Shown piece after piece: positions 1 through 10,100 of a stretch of 16,905 bases of DNA. Position numbers and translations under genes: made by a program. The stretch is from Zoogloeaceae bacterium (GTDB taxonomy: Bacteria; Pseudomonadota; Gammaproteobacteria; Burkholderiales; Rhodocyclaceae). A model generated the notes under the pieces. It ran no database searches and was not told where the DNA came from. It saw only the letters and a list, made by a program, of their open reading frames with translations. Numbering within the stretch: position 1 is the stretch's first letter; the number at the start of each line of letters is the position of its first letter. Where the stretch lies: the NCBI GenBank assembly GCA_015657735.1, contig SSSX01000312.1, forward strand, positions 1 through 16,905, read 5' to 3'.

Positions 1-9
1 ATGCCGCGG

Positions 10-519
10 GACGACAGGCAGGAACTGCTACACCCCGGCCGGACGATCCGAGATGACTGGCAAATGTTGCGTCACATGCGGCGCATCCGGAATGTTATGC
101 GGCAAACCTGAAATGTCGTGCGGCGCATCCGGAATGTCGTGTGACAAACCCCGAAAGTCATCGCGAAAAACCCGAACGATGTGCGGCAAGGTCGGCATCA
201 CGTGTGGCGGGGTTGGAATCACATGCGGCAGACCCGGAATGATGTGTAGCCAATCCGCAATCACATGCGAAACATGTTTCAACACATGTAGCTGGGCCGG
301 AATCACATCGGCCAGTATTTATTTGTTGTCTCGCCGATTGTTTTTGATGTCTGGCCGGATGTGCTGCACGTCTCGCCGTGTTTTTTACATGTCTCGCAGG
401 GTTCGCTACACATCACGCAGGGTTTGATCGATGACTCGCGGGGTTTTTGTGATGTGTCGACGAGAATTTGCGAGATGTGTGGGGGAATTTTTGATATCGC
501 GGAAGGAGTTTTTGGCATC
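10..519. repeat. 21-bp phased array of degenerate SAYRTS palindromes
   Basis: A 6-bp, self-complementary degenerate motif, [GC]A[CT][AG]T[GC], recurs exactly every 21 bp without a single indel. The centres run from 54/55 to 516/517, giving 23 sites. Fourteen match exactly (for example CACATG, GATGTG, CACGTG, CATGTC, GATATC) and the other nine have one mismatch. A pyrimidine-purine step sits at the centre of 22 of 23. The site at 10-15 has one mismatch and that at 31-36 has two, so the array may reach or cross the window edge. The 15-bp spacers are diverged. Those up to about 306 tend to begin CGGC and end CCGGAAT; those from about 307 begin TCGC and carry T-tracts. Two spacers (79-93 and 121-135) are identical. 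Twenty-one bp is two helical turns, so all sites face one side of the helix. Open frames inside the array are heptapeptide translations of the repeat and change frame midway, so it looks non-coding. Function unknown. Confidence 0.88.
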
Positions 520-597
520 AGAAAATGATCCCGAACGTAAGTCGATCGGGTCTTGAATTGTCTCGTGTTGCCGCTTGCCCAGCTTCAGGCTTGGCCC

Positions 598-1269
598 TCA
601 CCACCACGGAATTTCGTTCGGTCCAACCTGAACGGTGCACGTACCGGAGACGAAGCGAACTTCAACACCACCGCCGGACTGCCCGAAGGCAGGGCTGACT
701 GTTCCCACTTCAATGACGGCACCGGCGCCGATTTCGTAGAAGAACACATTGCCGGGCGGCAGCGGGATGGGCAGGGCAAGGCGGCCGACAACACTGAAGC
801 CGGTGGGCATGTGCCGAGCTTCGACTACCGGGCTCAAGTAGGTGTTTGCCGCCAAGCCGCCCGTTGTGAAGCGAAAGTCCGTGCTTGCAGCCAGATAGCG
901 GCAAAACACCGTCGGCTTGGTGAGTATGTGCGTGTGAAGCAACGGGGCTGTGCCAAGCACACCCGCGTAGGCTCGCGCGTGACGCGTTTTCAAGGACAGC
1001 AGGAACTTGATTGCTTCGGCTCGCGAAGGCAAGGGCACCAGCGAAGTGATCTGCTGCATCCGGCGGGAATGGGGGAGTGGCAGACCCGCATAAAGATCAG
1101 CCGCGTCGTAGAAGTCCTGACTCTGTGTGAGGGGTAACGCGGTTCCGTCTGAGAGTGCGGCAATGGGGCCTATCGACGACGTCCCGATGACGAAACCTTG
1201 ACCCGTCTCCGTGGCAAGGCCGGTCAGGGTGTCCTCTGACAATTTCAGTAGATCCTTCGCCTTCGGCAT
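598..1269 (-). CDS. Hypothetical protein with TNT/ART-like C-terminal signature
   Basis: A 223-aa soluble protein with no signal peptide or membrane segment. I do not recognise its first 115 residues. The C-terminal hundred residues show a pattern familiar from TNT-type NAD+ glycohydrolase toxins and related ADP-ribosyltransferase-like folds: an Arg-Tyr pair at 124-125, TYLSP at 143-147, GRLALP at 162-167, and a glycine-rich FGQSGGGVE at 195-203. In TNT domains the equivalent FGQxGGGxQ carries a catalytic Gln. This assignment is by eye and tentative. The ATG at 1269 is preferred; an in-frame TTG at 1284 would add five residues but has no better ribosome site. The gene is lower in GC than its neighbours and reads towards the 21-bp array, which begins about 80 bp past its stop. 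No immunity or antitoxin partner is evident beside it. Confidence 0.6.
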   Translation of the reverse strand: MPKAKDLLKLSEDTLTGLATETGQGFVIGTSSIGPIAALSDGTALPLTQSQDFYDAADLYAGLPLPHSRRMQQITSLVPLPSRAEAIKFLLSLKTRHARAYAGVLGTAPLLHTHILTKPTVFCRYLAASTDFRFTTGGLAANTYLSPVVEARHMPTGFSVVGRLALPIPLPPGNVFFYEIGAGAVIEVGTVSPAFGQSGGGVEVRFVSGTCTVQVGPNEIPWW

Positions 1270-1647
1270 GGTGGTGGCCTGCAATGGTTAACTTTGTTGT
1301 CGGGCGACTGCGCTGCCGGGTAATACCCTTACTGCTCCGTAACATCGATGATCGAGCAGCGTTGTAACGTGCTTACCGCCGGGATGCACGAGGCATGAAC
1401 CGTGCAGAACCGCAGTCGTGACAAGCCGCGGAAACCTCGACGGCATCGTTACCGCCGCGGCGCCTGACCAAGATTCCGGGCCGATGGCGCGGGCGCATCC
1501 GTGTCTTGCCATCAAAGCTTAGGAAACGAAGGGGCTGATGGCGACCGGATTCCGGTGGCCGTCCGCGTTAACGGCGACCAAGTTCGTCTTTACGGCGAGC
1601 CAGGATGGTGGCCGGAGTATGGGCCTGCCGTGCAGGCCAGCGCCGCG
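1270..1647. other. Gene-free stretch between cobW-like gene and orphan gene
   Basis: I see no convincing coding frame, tRNA or other RNA here. Small open frames on both strands lack recognisable protein character. It probably contains the minus-strand promoter of the orphan gene, but I find no clear -35/-10 pair. A CTGCTC/GAGCAG inverted repeat with a 16-nt loop (about 1333-1360) and two copies of TTACCGCCG are the only structures noticed. Composition shifts from the high GC of the core genes to the lower GC of the left end. Confidence 0.5.
1622..1638 (-). terminator. Hairpin just after the CobW-family gene
   Basis: GGCCTGC and GCAGGCC form a perfect 7-bp stem with a 3-nt loop, about 10 nt beyond the stop codon of the CobW-family gene. 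There is no U-tract on the minus strand, so it would be a weak or Rho-assisted terminator, or an mRNA 3'-end stabiliser. Confidence 0.3.
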
Positions 1648-2682
<1,035 letters not shown>

Positions 2683-2700
2683 CGGAGCGCGGCCGGCGGG

Positions 2701-4662
<1,962 letters not shown>

Positions 4663-4693
4663 TGGAGCGGGTTGGTTTTTTCGAGCGCTGCGG

Positions 4694-4699
4694 ACTATA
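4694..4699 (-). promoter_or_regulatory. Candidate -10 element of parE
   Basis: On the minus strand this reads TATAGT, five of six matches to the sigma-70 -10 box, 31-36 nt upstream of the parE start in a GC-rich 78-bp gap. No good -35 lies 16-18 bp further upstream, so support is partial. Confidence 0.35.
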
Positions 4700-4740
4700 C
4701 CGCGCGCGGCCGGCTGCCGGCGAGCCTTGTGCGGGCGGCG

Positions 4741-5229
4741 TCAGCGCGCGGGGAGGGCGCGGCCGGCGTTGTCGGCGGCATGGCGGGCGATGCGCTCGAG
4801 GAGTTCGTCGGCGGCGCGGGCGCCGGGGCTGTCGCCGAGCGCGCGGCGCCACGCGAGGCGGACCGTGGCGGGTTCGCCGGCGAGGGTGTAGATCGCCATC
4901 GACAGCGGGCACTGGGCGATGTTGAGCGGATTTTCGCGGGCCAGTTGCCAGGCGATGCGGGCGCTGCAGAAGTGCAGCACCTCGGCGTCGGCGTAGATCG
5001 GCGCGGGGTGGCCGAGGGCCGGCGCGGTGCGCGCCAGCATGTCGCCGAACCGGCTGGGCGGCGAGGGGATCAGGCCCTCGGCCTCGATGGCGTCGACGAG
5101 GGCCTCGCGGGCGTCGGCATAGCGGGCGGGGGCGATGCTCAGCTGGCCGACGTCGTCGGCCGCGGCGGGGGCGGCGCCGGCCACGAGGGCGAGGAGCAGG
5201 GGGAGCAACGGAAGGATGCGGCGCGGCAC
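4741..5229 (-). CDS. Exported DUF302-type protein
   Basis: A 162-aa protein starting at GTG 5229, chosen because GGAG lies 6 nt upstream and the first residues then form a signal peptide: an Arg-Arg pair, a Leu-rich core and a likely cleavage after PAAA (about residue 24). Longer frames from upstream ATGs would read through the porin terminator and are unlikely. The mature part resembles DUF302 domains: an N-terminal helix ending in a Gly-Leu-Ile-Pro turn, a central strand with VLHFCSARIAWQL, and a hydrophobic CPLSMAIYTL strand corresponding to the LPLKILV region of the family. DUF302 has no settled biochemical role. It is the first gene after the porin terminator and lies 78 bp upstream of parE, so it may have its own promoter. 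Confidence 0.75.
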   Translation of the reverse strand: MPRRILPLLPLLLALVAGAAPAAADDVGQLSIAPARYADAREALVDAIEAEGLIPSPPSRFGDMLARTAPALGHPAPIYADAEVLHFCSARIAWQLARENPLNIAQCPLSMAIYTLAGEPATVRLAWRRALGDSPGARAADELLERIARHAADNAGRALPAR

Positions 5230-5264
5230 GGGCGGCTCCGGAGTGGCGACAGCCTGGACGATAC

Positions 5265-5290
5265 AAAAAAACGGCGCCACGAGGGCGCCG
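5265..5290 (-). terminator. Intrinsic terminator of the porin gene
   Basis: On the minus strand CGGCGCC and GGCGCCG form a perfect 7-bp GC stem around a 5-nt loop, followed directly by seven T. It lies about 70 nt after the porin stop codon and before the start of the DUF302-type gene, so it ends porin transcription and isolates the next gene. Confidence 0.93.
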
Positions 5291-5361
5291 GAAGGAGGGA
5301 GAACACAGCAAGAGAACGGTGGCGCGGCGGGCATCTGGCGGCCCGCCTGCGCGGATGGGGC

Positions 5362-6603
5362 TCAGAAGAACAGGACGGCACCGGCGGACAGGGTGCGGTT
5401 CTTCTGGTCGAGGTCGGACAGCGACGAGGTGATCTTTTCCTGGTTGAGTTCGCCGACCAGGGTCACGAACTTGTTCAGGCTGTGATAGACGCCGAGGGTG
5501 TAGGCGCGGTTCTTGCGGTCTTCACCCTGGCCGAGGAAGCCGTCCTTGTCCTTGTTCTGGCCGTAGTTGATGCCGAACTTGGTCTTGTTGTAGGTGTAGG
5601 TGCCCTGCATGAAGTAGCCGTCGGACTTGGTCTTGTTGCCGAGGCCGTCGGAGCCGCCGAAGAACTGGGCGCCCACGGTGGACAGGCCCAGACCCTTGGC
5701 GGTGAAGGCGTACAGCACGCCGTCGAAGCCGTTCATGCCGGCCTTGGCGCCGATTTCGTAGCCGTTGGCGGTGAAGGTCTTGTCCGGATTGGCGCCGACG
5801 CCGTTACAGGTGGAACCCTTCGAGCAGCTGGTGCTCTGGGTGATCAGGCCACCCCACACCTTGCCGGGTGCGGCGCCCTTCCAGTCGTAGTCGATCTTGG
5901 CCTGGACACCGGGGGTCTTGGTCTGGTCGCCGGCGAAGGAGCTGGGCTGGAAGATGCCGGCGGCGGCCTGCAGGCCGTTGAAGTTGGGCGTCGTGTAGCT
6001 GATCTGGGCCTGGAAGCCGGTGTACATGTAGCCGTGGCCGATCATGCCGAAGGTGGTGTTGAACGGGATGCCGGCATTCGAGGTGCCGCCGACGCCGATC
6101 AGGGTCATGTCGGAGAGGATGATGTTCTGCCCGAACATGCCGATGTCGCGGCCGAACTTGACGGTGCCCCAGTCGTTGTTGCCGAACTGGAAGTAGACGT
6201 TGCGCACGTCGATCTGGCTGTAGGGGCTGCTGGCGCCCGGGATGCCGCCGGCGCCGGTGCCGACGGTGGACGGCAGGCCGACCACGGAGGAGGAATCGTT
6301 GATGCCGGGGGCGAAGCTGAAGTGAGCCTTGATGTCCTGGTCGCCGGCCTTGGTGGTGGCCACGAAGTTGATCCAGCCCGGCAGCAGGCCGTTGGTGAGG
6401 GCGCTGTTCTGCGTGCGGGTGGTGGTGGTCACGCCGCCGGTGGTGGTCTTGGTTTCCGAGTCGCGATTGACGTAGAAGCCGTTGATGGTGCCGTTGATGT
6501 CGAGGGTCACGTCGTTCTGGGTGTAGCTGACGGCCTGGGCGCTGCCGGCGGCGGCAGCAAGGCAGGCGAGGGCGACGGACTGGGCGAGCAGGGTTTTCTT
6601 CAT
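5362..6603 (-). CDS. Gram-negative outer-membrane porin
   Basis: A 413-aa general porin of the betaproteobacterial type, a trimeric beta-barrel for passive diffusion of small solutes. The ATG at 6603 is preceded by GGAGAGA at 8-nt spacing and begins a signal peptide, MKKTLLAQ followed by an Ala/Leu core, with likely cleavage after AQA (24). Upstream in-frame starts lack this logic. The mature sequence alternates polar and hydrophobic residues in short amphipathic strands with Gly/Asn-rich loops, contains a GTVKFGRDIGMFGQN segment typical of the family, and ends in phenylalanine (GAVLFF), the C-terminal signal read by the BAM assembly machinery. A loop near residue 240 holds two cysteines (SCSKGSTC). 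It is monocistronic: a strong terminator follows and a 419-bp intergenic region precedes it. Solute preference cannot be read from sequence. Confidence 0.93.
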   Translation of the reverse strand: MKKTLLAQSVALACLAAAAGSAQAVSYTQNDVTLDINGTINGFYVNRDSETKTTTGGVTTTTRTQNSALTNGLLPGWINFVATTKAGDQDIKAHFSFAPGINDSSSVVGLPSTVGTGAGGIPGASSPYSQIDVRNVYFQFGNNDWGTVKFGRDIGMFGQNIILSDMTLIGVGGTSNAGIPFNTTFGMIGHGYMYTGFQAQISYTTPNFNGLQAAAGIFQPSSFAGDQTKTPGVQAKIDYDWKGAAPGKVWGGLITQSTSCSKGSTCNGVGANPDKTFTANGYEIGAKAGMNGFDGVLYAFTAKGLGLSTVGAQFFGGSDGLGNKTKSDGYFMQGTYTYNKTKFGINYGQNKDKDGFLGQGEDRKNRAYTLGVYHSLNKFVTLVGELNQEKITSSLSDLDQKNRTLSAGAVLFF

Positions 6604-7022
6604 GACGGTTGTCTCTCCGGAATTTTTGATTGATGTTTCCAGCGGAACCGGCCGCTCCATGGCCGTGCTCCACTCCTCCCGTTCTGGCGTTTGTGCACGG
6701 CATCCTTGTTATGGATTGCTTGCTTCGGATTGCCGTGAAACACGCTGTTACGGTGTGATCTTTTCTTTGCGAAGGCCGTGCCCGGCGTGCCGGAACGCCC
6801 GTGAAGCGCGTTTAACTCGCTGTTCGCAAATGGATTTGTTGTTTTTGCCGAAATGCCGGGGGCGCGGCGCGGGGGGTGTGGCACTGTCTACAAAATGGAC
6901 AGCTGCAACGTTGTCCGTGGCCGGAGCTGGAGCATGCTGTAACGCAACATGGCGCGGCGGCCGGGGCTGGTAGAATCGCGGCCGGCATTCACTTCCCGCG
7001 GGCCGCCTGCGCCCCTCCGCCC
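6604..7022. other. Intergenic region between divergent porin and pyrF
   Basis: A long gene-free stretch with an AT-rich half on the porin side (about 6620-6860) and a GC-rich half near pyrF. It must hold the divergent promoters and probably porin control sites. I find a clear extended -10 for pyrF, but no convincing porin promoter; CATAAC on the minus strand near 6706-6711 is only a weak -10 candidate. An inverted repeat GGACA/TGTCC with a 10-nt spacer (6897-6916), containing the inner palindrome CAACGTTG, could be an operator. No ORF with protein-like character is present. Confidence 0.5.
6968..6976 (+). promoter_or_regulatory. Extended -10 promoter of pyrF
   Basis: TGGTAGAAT matches an extended -10 (TGnTATAAT) with one change, 46 nt upstream of the pyrF start. 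No good -35 is visible, as is common for extended -10 promoters. Transcription would begin near 6983. Confidence 0.55.
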
Positions 7023-7841
7023 ATGGATTTCCGTTCCAAACTGGCTGCCGTCTGGCAGCGCCACGATTCTTTGCTGTGCGTCGGGCTGGACCCGGACAGC
7101 GCCCGTTTCCCCGCTCATCTGAAGGATCGCCCCGACGCGGTGCTGGCCTTCTGCAAGGGCATCGTCGACGCCACCGCCGACCTGGCCTGCGCCTTCAAGC
7201 CGCAGATCGCCTACTTTGCGGCCGCCCGCGCCGAGGATCAGCTGCAGGATCTGATCGCCTACATCCATGAGCGGCATCCGGCGGTGCCGGTGGTGCTCGA
7301 CGCCAAGCGCGGCGATATCGGCGCCACCGCCCAGCAGTACGCCCGCGAAGCCTTCGAGCGTTACCGGGCCGACGCGCTGACGGTGAATCCCTACATGGGC
7401 TTCGATTCGGTCGAGCCCTACCTGGAGTTTTCCGACCGCGGCCTGATCGTGCTGTGCCGCACCTCCAATCCGGGCGGCTCGGATCTGCAGAACCTCAGTG
7501 TCGAGGGCGGGCGCAAGCTCTACCAGCACGTGGCCGAACTGGTTGCCGGCAAGTGGAACATCCATGGCCAGAACGCGCTGGTGGTCGGCGCGACCTTCCC
7601 GCAGGAGCTCGCCGATGTGCGTTCCATCGTCGGCGATCTGCCGTTGCTGGTGCCGGGCATCGGCGCCCAGGGGGGCGATGTCGAGGCGACGGTGAAGGCC
7701 GGGCGTACGGCGGCCGGCGACGGACTGATGATTTCGTCGTCGCGGGCCATCCTCTACGCCGGCTCGGGCGAGGATTTCGCCGCCAGGGCGCGCGACGTGG
7801 CGCTGGCGACGCGCGACGAGGTGAATCGCTACCGCCGCTGA
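7023..7841 (+). CDS. pyrF: Orotidine 5'-phosphate decarboxylase, type 2
   Basis: A 272-aa cytosolic enzyme that converts orotidine 5'-monophosphate to UMP, the last step of de novo pyrimidine synthesis. Length and motifs fit the longer type 2 subfamily. The sequence shows VGLDPD (20-25), FKPQIAYF (58-65), the catalytic DAKRGDIG segment (93-100) supplying the Asp and Lys of the active site, VNPYMGFDS (121-129), TSNPGG (147-152) and the phosphate-binding LVPGIGAQGGD (209-219). The start at ATG 7023 matches the family N-terminus (DFxxKL). An open frame continues upstream but is not protein-like. Shine-Dalgarno is poor. It appears monocistronic, with a promoter candidate 46 nt upstream. Confidence 0.96.
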   Translation: MDFRSKLAAVWQRHDSLLCVGLDPDSARFPAHLKDRPDAVLAFCKGIVDATADLACAFKPQIAYFAAARAEDQLQDLIAYIHERHPAVPVVLDAKRGDIGATAQQYAREAFERYRADALTVNPYMGFDSVEPYLEFSDRGLIVLCRTSNPGGSDLQNLSVEGGRKLYQHVAELVAGKWNIHGQNALVVGATFPQELADVRSIVGDLPLLVPGIGAQGGDVEATVKAGRTAAGDGLMISSSRAILYAGSGEDFAARARDVALATRDEVNRYRR

Positions 7842-7992
7842 CATCCGCCGCCGCGGCGGGCGGAAAAATCTGCCGTGCTGCAGCGCCGCAGAGTAGGATG
7901 GATGCCTTGTCGCCGCGCGCTGGATATCCGGCGGGCGTTTTTCCGCCGGATCGGACGCCATTCCGCGTCTGCCGGCGTTTTCTGGAACATCC

Positions 7993-8880
7993 ATGGTCAG
8001 GCTGAAGTTTTCGGTGGAGTTGAACTACGAAGTCGCGCCGCCGGGCTGCGATTTCATCTTCAACATCCACGCCGCCCACACCCCCAGCCAGCGGGTGCTG
8101 ACGGAAATGATGGAACTCGGCCAGTTCGTGCTGCCTCGCGTCCATACCGACCGGGCGACCCGCAACCGTTACATGCGCCTGCGCGCCGAGGCCGGCCGGC
8201 TGCGCCTGCGCTACAGCGCGACGGTCGAGCTGCAGCACCACGTCGGCGTGCCGGAATCCATCGGCGAGCAGCCGGTGTCGAGTCTGCCCGACGAGGTGCT
8301 GACCTACCTCTACCCAAGCCGCTATTGCCAGTCCGACCGCCTCTACGACGTGGCGATCCGCGAGTTCGGCCAGCTGACGCCGGGTTATCGCCGGGTCCGC
8401 GCGATCTGCGACTGGGTCGGGCGGCATGTGCGCTTCGAGTCGGCGAGCACCAATGCCAGCACGTCCGCGCTCGACACGCTGCACGAGCGGGTCGGCGTGT
8501 GCCGCGACTTCGCGCACCTGATGATCGCGCTGTGCCGGGCGCTGAACCTGCCGGCGCGCTTTGTCACCGGCATCGATTACGGCGCCGATCCGGCTCTCGG
8601 GCCGAGTGATTTCCACGCCTACGTCGAGGTCTTCCTCGATGGCCGCTGGTATCTTTTCGACCCCTCGAATACCGCCATACCGATGGGCCTGATGCGCTTC
8701 GGCGTCGGTCGCGATGCGGCGGATGTGTCGTTCGCGACAATCTTCGGCAGCGTGCGCGCCGAGCCACCCACGATCACCGTCGTCGCCATCGACGACCCCT
8801 TGTCCGGCCTCCAGCTGCCCCATCGCCGGCTGGAAGCACTGTCCACCGATGACGGACAGGGATCGACTGAAACACTCTGA
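7993..8880 (+). CDS. Transglutaminase-like family protein
   Basis: A 295-aa cytosolic protein with no signal peptide. Residues 1-110 form the bacterial transglutaminase-like N-terminal beta-rich region (LNYEV, then YSATVEL at 74-80). Residues 110-230 form the papain-like transglutaminase core: GVCRDFAHL (168-176) with Cys170, DFHAYVEV (206-213) with His208, and WYLFDPS (219-225) with Asp223, so the catalytic triad is complete. Family members act as proteases, amidases or crosslinking enzymes; this substrate is unknown. The ATG at 7993 is preceded by GGAA at about 5 nt. The downstream hypothetical gene starts only 12 nt after its stop, so the two form an operon and may act together. Confidence 0.9.
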   Translation: MVRLKFSVELNYEVAPPGCDFIFNIHAAHTPSQRVLTEMMELGQFVLPRVHTDRATRNRYMRLRAEAGRLRLRYSATVELQHHVGVPESIGEQPVSSLPDEVLTYLYPSRYCQSDRLYDVAIREFGQLTPGYRRVRAICDWVGRHVRFESASTNASTSALDTLHERVGVCRDFAHLMIALCRALNLPARFVTGIDYGADPALGPSDFHAYVEVFLDGRWYLFDPSNTAIPMGLMRFGVGRDAADVSFATIFGSVRAEPPTITVVAIDDPLSGLQLPHRRLEALSTDDGQGSTETL

Positions 8881-8892
8881 ACGGAGATTTGC

Positions 8893-9417
8893 ATGCCTAC
8901 CATCGATGAGATCGCCGCGCGTCACGGCTTCAGTGCCGACGCCGGCCGCTCCGCCTACGCCGCGCTGCAGGCCGGCGGGTTCAGCCAGGCGCAGTTCAAC
9001 CACCCCGAACTCGGCGGCTTCGGCCAGTGGATGAGCGGCGGCATGATGATGATCGGCGACATGTTCAACAACGGCCTCAAGTGGCGGGTCGGTGCGCTCC
9101 TCGAGGAGTTGTCGCAGCATCGCGAGCCGGCGCCGGCCGCGGGTTTCCAGCCGGCGGGCGGAATGGCGTGGTCGGGCAACTGGTGGCCGGCCGAACTCGG
9201 CTCGCCGTCCACCTCGGGTAGCCAGAACGACATGGCCTACGCCTGGTTTCCGCAGGTCGGCAAGCTGCTGGTCCGGCTGTCCGGCGACGTGTTCGCCTTC
9301 GATACCGGCCCGCTGACGATCTATGGCGTCCAGCAGCAGCAGGGCAGCGGCGCCGACTCGATCGTGCTCAACACCTCCAGCGGGCCGATGAGCCTGCTCG
9401 GCCTGAGCCGCGCCTGA
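8893..9417 (+). CDS. Conserved hypothetical protein, partner of transglutaminase-like gene
   Basis: A 174-aa protein whose function I do not know. The start at ATG 8893 has GGAG 6 nt upstream and lies 12 nt past the preceding stop. The N-terminus (IDEIAARHGFS) resembles a short helix-turn-helix-like or SHOCT-like helical segment. A conserved-looking stretch at 46-60 reads WMSGGMMMIGDMFNN and is followed by an LKWRVGALLEEL helix. The middle is rich in Gly, Pro, Ser and Trp (GNWWP). The C-terminal third (about 113-174) has alternating hydrophobic residues suggesting beta strands. No signal peptide. Similar short proteins with the GMMMIGDMFN patch are, from memory, common in betaproteobacteria. 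Tight coupling to the transglutaminase-like gene suggests a shared process, for example being its substrate or regulator; this is inference. Confidence 0.75.
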   Translation: MPTIDEIAARHGFSADAGRSAYAALQAGGFSQAQFNHPELGGFGQWMSGGMMMIGDMFNNGLKWRVGALLEELSQHREPAPAAGFQPAGGMAWSGNWWPAELGSPSTSGSQNDMAYAWFPQVGKLLVRLSGDVFAFDTGPLTIYGVQQQQGSGADSIVLNTSSGPMSLLGLSRA

Positions 9418-9433
9418 CGCCGGCGGCCGGGCG

Positions 9434-10033
9434 CTAGCGCCGCCAGCTCAGGCAGCGGTTGTTGGCCGGCATCGCGCGGTCGTCGACGAGACGGAAGCCG
9501 ATGGCGCGGGCGAGCGCGTCGACGGCTTCGAAATCGCGGATTCCGCGTTTCGGATCGTCGGCCTTCAGGCTGGCGTCGAAGGCGGCGTTGCTGGCGCTGG
9601 TGAATTGCCCGGCGTAATTGAACGGGCCGTAGATCGTCAGCCGGGCGTCGGCGGCGAGAACGGCCGGCAGGCCGGCGAAGAAGGCTTCGACCTCGGGCCA
9701 GCCCATGATGTGCAGGGTGTTGGCGCTGAACACCGCATCGAAGCGTGCCGCCGGCCAGTGGCCAGTGACATCCAGTTCGAGCGGCGGCGGCGTGTTGGGC
9801 AAGGCGGCCTCGGCGAGCCACTGGCGGATGCCGGGCAGCCAGGGCGGCCGGTCGCTGGTCTGCCAGATGAGTCCGGGCAGCGCGGCGGCGAAGTACACCG
9901 CATGCTGGCCGGTGCCGGAACCCACTTCGAGCACCTGCCGGCGGTCGGCGAAATGTTCCCGCAAGACGGCCAGGATCGGCTCGCGGTTGCGTTCGCAGGC
10001 GGCGGAGTGGGGTTTGGGGGCCTGGAAATCCAT
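9434..10033 (-). CDS. DUF938 family SAM-dependent methyltransferase-like protein
   Basis: A 199-aa cytosolic protein of the DUF938 family with a class I methyltransferase fold. The family N-terminus SAACERNREPIL (10-21) is followed by SAM-binding motif I VLEVGSGTGQH (34-44), an acidic strand-2 region (TSDRPPWL), a motif-II-like segment with FDAVFSANTLHIM, and a YGPFNYAGQFTSASN stretch characteristic of the family. The substrate is unknown. It runs convergently with the hypothetical gene to its left (16-bp gap) and divergently from the ferric-binding protein gene to its right. Sharing that 162-bp intergenic region does not prove shared iron control. The start is ATG 10033. Confidence 0.9.
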   Translation of the reverse strand: MDFQAPKPHSAACERNREPILAVLREHFADRRQVLEVGSGTGQHAVYFAAALPGLIWQTSDRPPWLPGIRQWLAEAALPNTPPPLELDVTGHWPAARFDAVFSANTLHIMGWPEVEAFFAGLPAVLAADARLTIYGPFNYAGQFTSASNAAFDASLKADDPKRGIRDFEAVDALARAIGFRLVDDRAMPANNRCLSWRR

Positions 10034-10100
10034 CGTTGTGCGGGTGGCGTCGGGGAGCGTGGATCATAATTCGAAGCCGCGCCTGTGTGTGGCAAGATGC

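Noticed and set aside
53..427. Plus-strand Cys-rich heptapeptide-repeat frame within the array (and minus-strand frames of similar kind)
   Set aside because: The heptad is what any stop-free frame gives over a 21-bp repeat. Frames on both strands are open for part of the array, none spans all of it, and the minus-strand ones switch frame midway while the DNA phase continues. No ribosome site was seen.
10..519. CRISPR array
   Set aside because: The conserved part is only a 6-bp degenerate palindrome with 15-bp spacers, there is no long identical repeat, and no cas gene is in the window.
1288..1515. Minus-strand 75-codon frame between the CobW-family gene and the orphan gene
   Set aside because: No ribosome site, no domain-like pattern, and composition unlike neighbouring proteins.
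5230..5334. N-terminal extension of the DUF302-type protein to ATG 5334
   Set aside because: It would begin upstream of the porin terminator and translate through it; the GTG at 5229 has GGAG at 6 nt and starts a proper signal peptide.
7844..7866. GC palindrome after pyrF as an intrinsic terminator
   Set aside because: The CCGCCGCGGCGG core leaves no loop and is followed by A rather than T on the coding strand.
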